Assembly (NCBI GenBank): GCA_023390655.1
Contig: JAEWCL010000012.1
Span: forward strand, 37,238-101,237
Source of the DNA: Bacillota bacterium
GTDB taxonomy: Bacteria; Bacillota; Clostridia; Christensenellales; CAG-138
Reading direction: 5' to 3'
Length of the DNA: 64,000 bases
Both the position numbers and the translations under genes were made by a program. Within the stretch, counting starts at the first letter, position 1. The number at the start of each line of letters is the position of its first letter. Positions 51,159 to 59,487 of the stretch are shown here, piece after piece. The notes beneath the pieces are model-generated. The model searched no databases and was not told the DNA's origin. It saw only the letters and a list, made by a program, of their open reading frames with translations.

Positions 51159-51794
51159 ATGAACGAGCATTACCCGTTTGTCAATCCGCCGCTGCCGTAT
51201 GCCTATGACGCGCTGGAGCCGTATATCGATGAAAAAACCATGCACCTTCACCACGACAGGCACCTGCAGACCTATGTCGATAACCTGAACAATACGCTCA
51301 GGGGATATCCGGAATTGCAGGGGCTTTCCCTGACCGCGCTGCTTGCAAATATCGATGAGCTGCCCGAGGCCGCACGGCGGTCCGTCCGGAACAATGGCGG
51401 CGGCGTATACAACCATATCTTCTATTTTGACGGGATGTCCAATTCGGAGACGCGTTCCAACGCAGGCCCGCTTTATTACGCCATTGAGGATGCGTTCGGC
51501 TCTTACGAAAAGTTCTATGATGCATTCAAAGAAAGCGCCCTATCGGTGTTCGGCTCCGGATACGCATGGCTGGTGGTAGACCAGGATGGGAAGCTTACGA
51601 TCATCACCTCCGCCAACCAGGATACCCCGGTTGCGGTAAACGCCGCCCCCATTTTGGGGATTGACGTCTGGGAGCATGCATACTATCTCAAGCATTACAA
51701 TGAACGCGCGGCGTATATTGACGATTGGTTTCAGGTGGTGGACTGGGAGCGCGCGGCGGAACTTTATGCAGACACGGCAGGCGGCACGGTTTAA
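51159..51794 (+). CDS. Superoxide dismutase, Fe/Mn type
   Basis: A 211-residue enzyme that dismutates superoxide in the cytoplasm. Metal ligands align as His31 (MHLHHDRH), His86 (YNHIFYF), Asp169 and His173 (DVWEHAYYLKHYNERAAYIDDWF). Two usual residues differ: the Trp of NHTFYW is Phe90 and the His31-equivalent second His of KHH is Leu, so the metal preference cannot be assigned. GGGGAGA precedes the ATG. Single gene with terminator. In an anaerobe it provides oxygen tolerance. Confidence 0.93.
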   Translation: MNEHYPFVNPPLPYAYDALEPYIDEKTMHLHHDRHLQTYVDNLNNTLRGYPELQGLSLTALLANIDELPEAARRSVRNNGGGVYNHIFYFDGMSNSETRSNAGPLYYAIEDAFGSYEKFYDAFKESALSVFGSGYAWLVVDQDGKLTIITSANQDTPVAVNAAPILGIDVWEHAYYLKHYNERAAYIDDWFQVVDWERAAELYADTAGGTV

Positions 51795-51807
51795 AATGCA
51801 TGGCAAA

Positions 51808-51839
51808 GAAAAGAGCTCCGATAACTCGGAGCTTTTTTG
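51808..51839. terminator. Terminator after superoxide dismutase
   Basis: AGCTCCGA / TCGGAGCT with loop TAAC and T6; A run on the other side serves the convergent gene. Confidence 0.92.
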
Positions 51840-51847
51840 CTGTGAGC

Positions 51848-52336
51848 CTAGCACATCACGATGAGTTTGTATGGCGTCGTTTGCGCGGGGATGCTTCTTG
51901 TGGTGGGGCCGTATACCACAATCAGGTTCCTGTTTGCGGGATCCCCCGTGAAGCGCTGCCCATTTTCAAGAAGCATCAGCGTGGAAGGAGCAAGATTCAA
52001 TTTGAGCATGCCGTCGCTGCTCAACAGGGTCTCGTCAAAAAAGTCCACCGTTACATTCTGGTGCTGTGAGGCCTTGGCCATGACAACCGCCCGGTACTGC
52101 GGCGGATAAATAAGGGGCACCGGGATGTCGGCGTCGTAAAATCCAATGACGGTGTCGCCTTCCGCCAGCATAACATGGTCCACAAAGTAGGTATCCGGGG
52201 ATACCACGAAGTTGACGACGGCATTGTCGCCATCCTGTACGGACATCAGCTTGTAGCAGCCATTTGGCTGGTTGCTTCCCGTCCAGAACTCTTCAATGGA
52301 CTCGATCACGCCATAAAAGGATTTGAAATTTGCCAT
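51848..52336 (-). CDS. Conserved hypothetical protein
   Basis: A 162-residue soluble protein, mostly predicted beta strands (FYGVIESIEEFWTGSNQPNGCYKLMSVQDGDNAVVNFVVSPDTYFVD), suggesting an OB-like barrel. No signal peptide or span. I do not recognise the family. AGAAGC-type ribosome bases before ATG 52336 are weak. It is convergent with sod and may be unrelated to it. Confidence 0.7.
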   Translation of the reverse strand: MANFKSFYGVIESIEEFWTGSNQPNGCYKLMSVQDGDNAVVNFVVSPDTYFVDHVMLAEGDTVIGFYDADIPVPLIYPPQYRAVVMAKASQHQNVTVDFFDETLLSSDGMLKLNLAPSTLMLLENGQRFTGDPANRNLIVVYGPTTRSIPAQTTPYKLIVMC

Positions 52337-52531
52337 ATGCTTCTCCCGGCTGCTGAATTTGATATACCATATGAAGGGAAGAGCACTTTATGCCAGGTTT
52401 TTGCGCCAGATGGCGCGTATCAGACAATGCTAACCGCAAACACCATTCTTCGCAAGTCCGCACATATCGCCTCAAAATTACATATTTTATTGATAAACAA
52501 TAAAATAATAATGAATAGCAATAAAAATTTA

Positions 52532-52560
52532 TTGTTTTATAGAAAAAGATGCATTATACT
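52532..52560 (+). promoter_or_regulatory. Promoter of flavoprotein reductase
   Basis: TTGTTT (52532-52537) and TATACT (52555-52560), 17-bp spacer, within an AT-rich 268-base gap. Confidence 0.65.
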
Positions 52561-52604
52561 GAAAAGCAATCAACAGGCAGTAAAGGGCCGGGTAAGGAGC
52601 AGCA

Positions 52605-53747
52605 ATGCAGGCGATAGAGACATATGATGTTGCAATCATCGGACTGGGGCCCGCCGGGTGTACGCTCGCGCGGCTGCTTGCAAAAGGGCATAGCATCATT
52701 GCAATCGATAGAAAGGGCGCAGCTGCGGGCGGATTTCAGAAGCCCTGCGGCGGCCTGCTTGCGCCGGACGCGCAAAAGGCTTTGGCAAGGATGGATATGC
52801 CGCTTCCCAAAGCGGTGTTGGTGGATCCGCAGATTTTTGCCGTGCAGACCATTGACCTTACAAATGCAATGAGCCGCTATTACCAGCGGTTTTATATCAA
52901 TATCGACCGGCATGCATTCGATCTGTGGCTGAGGGCTCAAGTCCCGGGCAATGTGCGGATTTACGAAAAGGCCCGTTGTACCAAGTTGGAAAGAACAGGG
53001 GCGGGATATCGCGTCACGTTTGATCAGGATGGCAGGGAGCGGGTGATCGCTGCAAAATACCTTGTGGGCGCGGATGGCGCAAACTCCCTTGTCCGACGTA
53101 TGCTGTATCCCGGTAAGAAGATACGCAGCTATGTCTCCATCCAGCAGTGGTTTAAGCAAACAAAAGAGAACCCTTATTACTCCTGCATTTTTGACGCCGA
53201 AACGACGGATTGCTGCGCCTGGTCCATCTCCAAGGACGGACAGTTTCTCTTTGGCGGCGCGTTTCCCGTATCCCATGCGAAGGAGCGGTTTGAAACCCAG
53301 AAAAAGAAGCTGGAGGACGCGGGCTTTGTATTTGGCCGGCCTTTAAAAACTGAAGCGTGCATGGTTCTGCGCCCCTCTGCGATGCAGGACATCTGCTGTG
53401 GAAAAGAGAATGCGTTTTTGATTGGTGAGGCTGCGGGCTTCATCAGCCCCAGTTCTCTGGAGGGCATCAGCTGGGCCATCAACAGCGCGAGAGCGCTTGC
53501 AAAGGCGTTCCATACGCATCAGAAAAATATCAATCGGGAGTATTGGCGGAGATCTTTTCCCCTGCGCTTAAAACTCTTTGTAAAACTGCTGAAATGCCCG
53601 CCGATGTATCATCCGTTTTTACGGAAGCTGGTACTCAGAAGCGGCTTGCAGAGTATCGATGTGGCATCCAACACAACACTTCAACTGCCGGTAAAGCGTA
53701 AGGGAAGTACAATTGCGCGGACAAAGCTGCTGCGGGATGGTATTTGA
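52605..53747 (+). CDS. FAD-dependent oxidoreductase (geranylgeranyl reductase family)
   Basis: A 380-residue flavoprotein with the dinucleotide-binding start DVAIIGLGPAGCTLARLLA (GxGxxG, about 6-25), the GGR-family CGGLLAPDAQKAL segment with its redox-type Cys48, YLVGADGANSLVRR, and LIGEAAGFISPSSLEGISWAINSA (second FAD motif, about 270-295). Members reduce prenyl chains or act as monooxygenase-like enzymes on aromatic or lipid substrates. AGGAGCAGCA precedes the ATG. Substrate is unknown; no isoprenoid genes are adjacent. Confidence 0.85.
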   Translation: MQAIETYDVAIIGLGPAGCTLARLLAKGHSIIAIDRKGAAAGGFQKPCGGLLAPDAQKALARMDMPLPKAVLVDPQIFAVQTIDLTNAMSRYYQRFYINIDRHAFDLWLRAQVPGNVRIYEKARCTKLERTGAGYRVTFDQDGRERVIAAKYLVGADGANSLVRRMLYPGKKIRSYVSIQQWFKQTKENPYYSCIFDAETTDCCAWSISKDGQFLFGGAFPVSHAKERFETQKKKLEDAGFVFGRPLKTEACMVLRPSAMQDICCGKENAFLIGEAAGFISPSSLEGISWAINSARALAKAFHTHQKNINREYWRRSFPLRLKLFVKLLKCPPMYHPFLRKLVLRSGLQSIDVASNTTLQLPVKRKGSTIARTKLLRDGI

Positions 53748-53777
53748 ATCCCCGAACATAATTATTTGGATGAAAGG

Positions 53778-53819
53778 CCCGGGCGCGGACAGCGTTTGAC
53801 AGCTGCGCCCGGGTTTTTT
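53778..53819 (+). terminator. Intrinsic terminator
   Basis: CCCGGGCG...CAGC / GCTG CGCCCGGG stem with a 4-base bulge, followed by T6. Confidence 0.85.
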
Positions 53820-53842
53820 ATTCATCTTTTTGCAAAGCGCGC

Positions 53843-53898
53843 TTGACATTATATGCAAAGCGAACTATACTAAAAATGCAAAGTCGACATTGCATTTG
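53843..53898 (+). promoter_or_regulatory. Consensus promoter with autoregulatory operator
   Basis: Perfect -35 TTGACA (53843-53848) and TATACT -10 (53866-53871), 17-bp spacer. Just downstream is a perfect inverted repeat AATGCAA-N8-TTGCATT (53876-53897), and copies of TGCAAAGCG at 53831-53839 and 53854-53862 lie upstream and within the spacer. The small HTH protein encoded next is the obvious candidate binder. Confidence 0.8.
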
Positions 53899-53911
53899 TG
53901 GAGGTGCAGCT

Positions 53912-54118
53912 TTGAAGACAAGAATTCAGGAGTTACGGAAAAAGAATAAAATTTCACAGGAGGAGCTGGCGCTAGCCGTAGGCGTCACCAGGCAGACCAT
54001 TACCTCATTGGAGTGCGAGAAGTATACGGCGTCCCTCGTGCTCGCGTATAAGCTCGCAAGATATTTTCACACAACCATAGAAGAGATATTTGATTTTTCA
54101 GATGTGGAGGAGCTATAA
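53912..54118 (+). CDS. Small HTH (XRE/Cro) regulator
   Basis: A 68-residue helix-turn-helix protein starting at TTG 53912, 6 bases after GGAGGT. It reads KTRIQELRKKNKISQEELALAVGVTRQTITSLECEKYTASLVLAYKLARYF; the HTH spans about 16-37. This compact form (YozG/CopG-like XRE group) usually controls the membrane gene beside it. The stop TAA runs directly into the ATG of the next gene (TAAATG), so translation is coupled. Upstream repeats indicate autorepression. Confidence 0.93.
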   Translation: MKTRIQELRKKNKISQEELALAVGVTRQTITSLECEKYTASLVLAYKLARYFHTTIEEIFDFSDVEEL

Positions 54119-54556
54119 ATGGAACACTTCAGGGATGTTTTGAAAAAGCGCCTGACGCTTGCGGCCCTTTATAACGCCTGTATGATTGCATTGATTGTAT
54201 TGGGCAACTTACTGGGCAGGAAGTATGCGGTTCCGGATTTTATCATGGGGTTCAATACCGGCGTGTGCATTGGCGTGCAGGCAGTGATGATTTATTATAT
54301 GGGCAAATATGTTTCCGCCTTAAAAAGCGAGGAAAAGCGCAGGGCGCTCTATATTGAGGAAAACGATGAGCGCAGCAAATACATTCAGGCGCAGATTGGC
54401 GGGATAGGCATCAATATCATTCTGGGCGGGCTTGCGTTGGGAACGATTGTATCCGGCTTTTTTCAGGAAACGGTATTCTACACGATGCTGGGCACGTTGA
54501 TCGTATCCGTATTGGTCAAGGGCGCGCTCAAACTCTATTACAGCAAAACGGTATAG
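54119..54556 (+). CDS. DUF2178-like integral membrane protein
   Basis: A 145-residue protein with four hydrophobic segments (about 15-30, 40-62, 92-112, 117-135) and a central cytosolic loop EEKRRALYIEENDERSKYI; the ENDERS-type motif marks the DUF2178 and related families that pair with small XRE regulators. No enzymatic role is known. GGAGGAG lies in the end of the HTH gene. Together they form a two-gene operon closed by a terminator. Confidence 0.8.
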   Translation: MEHFRDVLKKRLTLAALYNACMIALIVLGNLLGRKYAVPDFIMGFNTGVCIGVQAVMIYYMGKYVSALKSEEKRRALYIEENDERSKYIQAQIGGIGINIILGGLALGTIVSGFFQETVFYTMLGTLIVSVLVKGALKLYYSKTV

Positions 54557-54574
54557 GGAAACTCTTTCATAAAC

Positions 54575-54603
54575 AAAAAGCCGGCTGCCGTCGGCTTTTT
54601 GTT
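54575..54603 (+). terminator. Intrinsic terminator after HTH/membrane operon
   Basis: AAAAAGCCG / CGGCTTTTT with an 8-base loop. Confidence 0.85.
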
Positions 54604-54651
54604 TTGCCAATCCTCTCGCGAATTGCAGGGGGCAGGATGGACGCGGGAGCC

Positions 54652-54777
54652 CTAATCTTCTTCTTTTTCGTCGCTGTCTTCCAAAAGCTCTCCCACAGGC
54701 CGCGTCCAGTCCCCAGCAAGATGCCGTTCCTTTCTGCTTGGGGCAAAAATATCGTGCGCTTCTTTATGTTTTTCCAT
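54652..54777 (-). CDS. Small acidic protein, 41 residues
   Basis: ATG 54777 is preceded by AAAAGGAG with an 8-base spacer and the frame ends at TAG 54652. The product is soluble and charged, starting MEKHKEAHDIFAPSRKERH and ending in the acidic tail DSDEKEED. No known family is recognised, though the central DWTRPVGELLE segment is distinct and non-repetitive. The strong ribosome site and clean codon pattern support translation. It lies convergent to the HTH/membrane operon with its terminator shared. Confidence 0.55.
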   Translation of the reverse strand: MEKHKEAHDIFAPSRKERHLAGDWTRPVGELLEDSDEKEED

Positions 54778-55237
54778 AGCGGAACTCCTTTTCTTGTTTT
54801 TATAGCAATAGCAGTTCCACATTTACCCGGGATTTATGCGCCGATGATAAGGCGTAAAGGTTCTGTCCGTCGATGTTTTAAAGAAATCTTAAAAAAACCA
54901 AAAGAAAATGCATTTCTTGTCCCAATCCCCCGCGGTCCGCGTGTATATAGGGTAGCAATCACACATCCCGCATGATGGCTGCATGCGGGGCTTCTTGAAC
55001 ACTTCCCGCCAACCTCTCTATGGCGGGAAGTTTTTTTGTTTTCCCAAAGCCGAAAGTTGAAAACATATACCAGTTAATAATGGTGTATGCTATAACTACA
55101 ACTGGGCATATCCAATCTTGCCTGCTGAAAGGCTGTTGGGGTGGGAATTTGCGTTGGCAGACTACCCTCCATTGATAGGCTTGATAGTCGGAACGGTAGA
55201 AAAAAGAAGCAAGGCAAGTTGTTTTGTTTATCCCATC
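54778..55237. other. Intergenic region with orphan terminator
   Basis: No gene is supported. On the plus strand a CCCGCAT/ATGCGGG hairpin (54967-54989) is followed by a strong terminator CTTCCCGCCA/TGGCGGGAAG with T7 (55002-55037), although no plus-strand gene precedes it; a small RNA is possible. From about 55040 the base composition becomes AT-rich. Confidence 0.5.
55002..55037 (+). terminator. Orphan intrinsic terminator
   Basis: Ten-bp arms CTTCCCGCCA / TGGCGGGAAG, 9-base loop, T7. The transcript it ends is not identified. Confidence 0.85.
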
Positions 55238-56182
55238 TTACTCCGCGTGTTGGTTTTGATATAAGGCAGCTATATCATATATTCTCCGCTTCATTTCTGT
55301 GCGGATATGTAACGGCTCTAAACACTCGCATTTATCCCCAAAACTGAAAAGAATATTGTAGTAGTAGTCGTTCTCTATAAAAGGAAAACCAACAATGTAA
55401 TGCTCATCACCGTCCGGCGAAAAGTGTTCGTAAGTGCAATAATCAAGTACCCTCTCCATGACAGATTGATGAATACGAATTTTGATTTTTGTTTGCATAG
55501 TTGCCAAGATATCAGTAAAATCCAACTGCGGCTTTTGATACTCTCGCGGCGTAAAAAACTCCTCTTGTATTTGCAGGTTTGATGTACGGGATAGTTTGAA
55601 TAAGCGAAAATCATTTCTTTTATGGCAATACCCTTGCCAATACCAATGGCCACTTTTCAGTACAAGCTGATACGGCTCGGCTGTTCGTGCGGTTTTATTT
55701 CCGTAGCGGTCTAAATATTCAAACGAAAGCAGCTTGCTTTCCTGTAAAGCTGTTTTGATCATTTCCAGATATGGTTGTATGTTCCTGTTGCCTATCCACG
55801 GACTTAACTCTATATATATTTGATTTGCTTTTAATGCAATGTCTTTCGCTCTATCAGCAGGGATAAAACTCTTGACTTTCGCAAGGGCGTTTACCAGTTC
55901 ATCCCCCCGTATCATGTTGGAAAGACTGGAAAGCCCCATCAAGATAGCGGAAAGATCGGCAGTCGAAAAAACCTTTCTGTCAATCTTATATTTCTGCATG
56001 ATTTCAAAGCCGCCGCCCACTCCCGATGACCCGCGAACAGGAATACCCGCCATATTGATCGTGTCTATGTCGCGGTAGATTGTGCGGGGTGAAACTTCAA
56101 ATATATCTGCTAACTCCTGTGCGCCTATGCGCTCTTTATCAAGGAGTATCATAATAATGCTAACAAGCCTGTCAACTTTCAT
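55238..56182 (-). CDS. WYL-domain transcriptional regulator (YafY type)
   Basis: A 314-residue protein: N-terminal HTH_11/DeoR-like winged helix (about 1-60, KVDRLVSIIMILLDKERIGAQELADIFEVSPRTIYRDIDTI), a WYL ligand-binding domain (about 130-220, QPYLEMIKTALQESKLLSFEYLDRYGNKTARTAEPYQLVLKSGHWYWQGYC) and a WCX C-terminal domain. ATG 56182 follows GAAAGG by 9 bases. It is divergent from an isochorismatase-like gene; an inverted repeat lies between them. The gene is AT-rich compared with surrounding genes, suggesting horizontal origin. Confidence 0.92.
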   Translation of the reverse strand: MKVDRLVSIIMILLDKERIGAQELADIFEVSPRTIYRDIDTINMAGIPVRGSSGVGGGFEIMQKYKIDRKVFSTADLSAILMGLSSLSNMIRGDELVNALAKVKSFIPADRAKDIALKANQIYIELSPWIGNRNIQPYLEMIKTALQESKLLSFEYLDRYGNKTARTAEPYQLVLKSGHWYWQGYCHKRNDFRLFKLSRTSNLQIQEEFFTPREYQKPQLDFTDILATMQTKIKIRIHQSVMERVLDYCTYEHFSPDGDEHYIVGFPFIENDYYYNILFSFGDKCECLEPLHIRTEMKRRIYDIAALYQNQHAE

Positions 56183-56219
56183 CTGATAGCGCCTTTCAAA
56201 TTTCTTTTTTACCATTATG

Positions 56220-56247
56220 GATTGTTGCCATAGTGCTGTCAACAATC
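56220..56247. promoter_or_regulatory. Inverted repeat between WYL and isochorismatase genes
   Basis: Perfect 8-bp arms GATTGTTG (56220-56227) and CAACAATC (56240-56247) with a 12-base centre, in the divergent promoter region. Likely operator for the WYL regulator. Confidence 0.65.
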
Positions 56248-56295
56248 GCATCGTACAATAAAAGCAAACAAATCAACCTATCAGGAGGAGACACG

Positions 56296-56784
56296 ATGCA
56301 GAAAAAAGCCTTGGTAATAATTGATATTCAAAATGATATAACAAAGAATTACAAGGATATTATTGAAAATATCAATAAAGCCGTTGATGTGGCAGTCAAT
56401 AATCATATTCATGTTATTTATATAAGGCATGAAAATTTATCAGACGGCACGAGGACTTTTAGACCCAATACAAGTGGGTCTGAATTAGCCTCGGATTTGA
56501 AAATAGTGTCAAAAAATGTTTTCACAAAATGCAAAGGAAGTGCATTAAGCAGTGGGGCGTTCGCAGACTTTATCCGTGAAAATGAAATATGGGATTTCTA
56601 CATTGCAGGGGCAGATGCTGTTGCCTGTGTCAAATCGACCTGTTACAACTTACGCAAAGCAAATTATAACGTTAATGTCTTATCAGATTGCATTACCAGT
56701 TATGATAAAAGGAAAATTGACGAAATGCTGCGTTATTATGAAAGTAAAGGCTGTAAAATAATTAGCTTGCAAACATTATACTGA
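56296..56784 (+). CDS. Isochorismatase-family cysteine hydrolase
   Basis: A 162-residue hydrolase of the isochorismatase-like superfamily: KALVIIDIQNDITKN (Asp10 of the triad), KCKGSALSSGAFADFI (with the Lys), and AGADAVACVKSTCYNLRKANYNVNVLSDCITSYD with the nucleophile Cys in the A-C-V-K-S-T segment. Members act on nicotinamide, isochorismate or ureidoacrylate; the substrate here is unknown. ATG 56296 follows AGGAGGAG. AT-rich like its regulator, with which it forms a probable mobile pair. Confidence 0.87.
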   Translation: MQKKALVIIDIQNDITKNYKDIIENINKAVDVAVNNHIHVIYIRHENLSDGTRTFRPNTSGSELASDLKIVSKNVFTKCKGSALSSGAFADFIRENEIWDFYIAGADAVACVKSTCYNLRKANYNVNVLSDCITSYDKRKIDEMLRYYESKGCKIISLQTLY

Positions 56785-57032
56785 TTTCAGTTCAAAGGAT
56801 TTCAAAATTAAATAGGACGCACTGCAAAATTAATTCAATGGAAAATTGGATTTACATAGTTGATTGGATGCTTTCTTAAATTAGCCACGTTTTCTCCATT
56901 TATCATATAGCGCGGCGGCCTGTAATACTTGAGAATTCCATTCAAAAGAGATATTCATCAATTCTTAATCCTTTTCCCTCTGTTATCTTCATCTGTTCTT
57001 CCGGTACAATATCCCATAAGGGGGGGAATGCA

Positions 57033-57731
57033 GTGTACCGTATTTTGATTTGCGACGATGACCACGATATTGTATCGGCGCTCAATATTTATCTGCGCGC
57101 GGAAGGATATGAAACGGTTCCCGCGTACAACGGGCGCGAGGCGCTTGCCGCCATACAGAAGCACGAGATCCATCTTGCGCTCATGGACATCATGATGCCG
57201 GGGCTTGACGGCATTGCGGCAACCGTAGCGTTACGGGAAACGAGCAATATTCCCGTGATTTTGCTGACCGCAAAAAGCGAGGACAGCGATAAGGTGCTGG
57301 GGTTGACGATCGGCGCCGACGATTATGTGACGAAACCGTTTAACCCAATGGAAGTGCTGGCCCGCGTTAAATCCCAGCTTCGGCGGTATACGCATCTTGG
57401 CGGCATCGAGGGAAAAGGAAGCTGCAGGCTTGTGCTGGGCGGCATTGTATTGGACGATGCCGAGAAGGTCGTAACGCTTGACGGGGAGGCCGTTGCGCTG
57501 ACGCCGACGGAGTACAGCATCCTAAAGCTGTTGATGGAAAAGCCGGGGCAGGTGTTTTCTTCCGCGGAGATTTACGGCGCGGTCTGGAAGGGCAGCGCCG
57601 TCGGTATGGAAAATACCGTGGCGGTACATATCCGCCATATCCGGGAGAAGCTTGAGATCAATCCGGCGGAGCCGCGGTATTTGAAGGTCGTCTGGGGACA
57701 TGGGTACAAGATGGAAAGGGGATTGTTATGA
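57033..57731 (+). CDS. Response regulator, OmpR/PhoB type (VanR-like)
   Basis: A 232-residue response regulator: receiver domain (1-120) with acidic pocket CDDDH and phospho-acceptor Asp52 in LALMDIMMPGLDG, Lys in KPFN; winged-helix DNA-binding domain (about 135-230, LTPTEYSILKLLMEKPGQVFSSAEIYGAVWKG and VWGHGYKME). It starts at GTG 57033 after AGGGGGG. Closest in pattern to the VanR/YkoG cluster. It overlaps the kinase start by 4 bases, so both are co-translated. Confidence 0.94.
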   Translation: MYRILICDDDHDIVSALNIYLRAEGYETVPAYNGREALAAIQKHEIHLALMDIMMPGLDGIAATVALRETSNIPVILLTAKSEDSDKVLGLTIGADDYVTKPFNPMEVLARVKSQLRRYTHLGGIEGKGSCRLVLGGIVLDDAEKVVTLDGEAVALTPTEYSILKLLMEKPGQVFSSAEIYGAVWKGSAVGMENTVAVHIRHIREKLEINPAEPRYLKVVWGHGYKMERGLL

Positions 57732-59296
57732 AAACAAAGCTGACGCACCGGTTTGCTGCCAAGGCGGCGGCGGCCGTCCTGTTTACAGCCGCGGTGCTTT
57801 TTGTATTTGCCTGCGTTGGCGGGATGCTGGTGTATCAGAACTGGGAGACCGTGATGAACGATCCCTGGTTGAGCCAGGTGATGCCCTTAAGGGGCATGCA
57901 GGCCGCGCTCCCCTGGCTGGGCATCTTAGGGGCATTGGTGGCAATTGCGCTGTTTATTTTCCTCATGTGCGCGGCCGGAAGGCGCGAAGGAAAGGAAGAG
58001 CCCATTTGTTCCTGGCTGGATCGGGTTCCGTTCGATTTGCTGCTTGTCATCGCGGTCTTTCTATTGTACTGCGTGGCGGACATCCTGGATACGGCAGGAT
58101 GGGGTGGCAGCGTTGGCCATATCGTAATGCTCACGGGCATCGTGATCGCCATCAGCACGTTGCTTTCGCTGATGCTTCTTATGTCCTTTGCCACCCGCGT
58201 AAAAACGAATACATTCTGGAGAAACAACGTCATTGCGTATGTGCTGCGTGCGCTGTGGCGGGGCATCCGCTTTATCTGCCGCGGCCTCCGTACAGTGTAC
58301 TATCATCTTCCCGTGCTTTGGAAGCTGATTGTATCCTATGTCGTATTTGGCTTTGTCTGCATGGTGCTGTTTGGTATTGGCATATCGCGGAGCGGGTTTG
58401 CCCTGTTCCTGTTCTTTGTGGTTGTGCTTGTGGCGCTTGGCGCAATTTGTGTGGTTGGCCTGCAGCTGCAGAAAATTAAAAAGGGCGGCGAAGCGTTGGC
58501 GCAGGGCGATATGGAGGCGCGCATTGATACCACAAAACTGGTATGGGAAATCAAAAAACACGCAGAAAACCTTAACAGTATCGGGCTTGGCATCAGCCGC
58601 GCGGTGGAAGCGCGCATGAAGAGCGAGCGCATGAAGACGGACCTCATTACAAACGTATCCCATGATTTGAAAACACCGCTGACGTCCATCGTGAATTATG
58701 TGGAGTTGCTTAAGAAAGAAGAGCTCAACAATGAGACCGCAACGGAATATGTCACGGTACTGGACCGGCAGGCACAGCGGCTCAAAAAACTGACGGAGGA
58801 TATTTTGGAAGCGTCCAAGGCGTCAAGCGGTGCGATCAATGTGGAGCTGACGCCCACGGATGCGGCGGAACTTGTGCACCAGGGCATTGCGGAATACGCG
58901 GAGAAGCTTTCGCTTGCGGGGCTGACGCCCATCGTGCAGGTGGCGGAGGAGCTGCCACAGGTTCTGGCGGATGGCAGGCTATTCTGGCGGGTGATGGATA
59001 ACCTCCTCAACAACGCCTGCAAATACTCCCTTTCCGGTACGCGCCTGTATGTGGATGCGGCAAGGTTTGGGGACGCCGTCAGGATCACCATCAAGAATAT
59101 TTCCAAGGAGGCTATCGGGGTGCCCGTAGAGGAGCTGCTGGAGCGGTTTAGCAGGGGAGACGCCTCCCGCACGGCGGAAGGCAGCGGGCTTGGGCTATCC
59201 ATTGCAAAGAGCCTGATGGACCTGCAGCGGGGGGAACTCCGCCTTGCCGCCGATGGCGACCTGTTTAAGGCGGAGGTGCTGTTTCTGGCGGTTTGA
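57728..59296 (+). CDS. Sensor histidine kinase
   Basis: A 522-residue membrane kinase. Six or more hydrophobic segments occupy residues about 10-270, unusual for a VanS-type kinase with two; a HAMP-like linker follows (GGEALAQGDMEARIDT, about 255-280), then HisKA with the phospho-His in NVSHDLKTPLTSIVNYVELL (about 310-330) and the ATPase domain (N box DNLLNNACKYS, G box GSGLGLSIAK). It phosphorylates the adjoining response regulator. The many spans suggest sensing within or through the membrane. Confidence 0.93.
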   Translation: MKTKLTHRFAAKAAAAVLFTAAVLFVFACVGGMLVYQNWETVMNDPWLSQVMPLRGMQAALPWLGILGALVAIALFIFLMCAAGRREGKEEPICSWLDRVPFDLLLVIAVFLLYCVADILDTAGWGGSVGHIVMLTGIVIAISTLLSLMLLMSFATRVKTNTFWRNNVIAYVLRALWRGIRFICRGLRTVYYHLPVLWKLIVSYVVFGFVCMVLFGIGISRSGFALFLFFVVVLVALGAICVVGLQLQKIKKGGEALAQGDMEARIDTTKLVWEIKKHAENLNSIGLGISRAVEARMKSERMKTDLITNVSHDLKTPLTSIVNYVELLKKEELNNETATEYVTVLDRQAQRLKKLTEDILEASKASSGAINVELTPTDAAELVHQGIAEYAEKLSLAGLTPIVQVAEELPQVLADGRLFWRVMDNLLNNACKYSLSGTRLYVDAARFGDAVRITIKNISKEAIGVPVEELLERFSRGDASRTAEGSGLGLSIAKSLMDLQRGELRLAADGDLFKAEVLFLAV

Positions 59297-59487
59297 GCGG
59301 CTTGCGTAAATTCAGCTGGCGTGGCCTTCTCCGATTTTGTGGTTGCCGGCATGATTTTCAGGCCGGCTGATAGAAAATCGGCGTTTTTGCCGACAAATCG
59401 ACAAAACTTGGCATGCAATTCTTTGCATTGTGTGATATGATGGAGCAACGGACGGCGATTGTCCGGTAAAAATGGAGGTATATTTCG

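Noticed and set aside
54604..54975. 123-codon plus-strand frame
   Set aside because: Antisense to the better supported 41-residue small protein; no ribosome site and begins inside a terminator.
55141..55347. 68-codon plus-strand frame before the WYL gene
   Set aside because: No recognisable product and overlaps the WYL gene; could be a decayed fragment but nothing identifies it.
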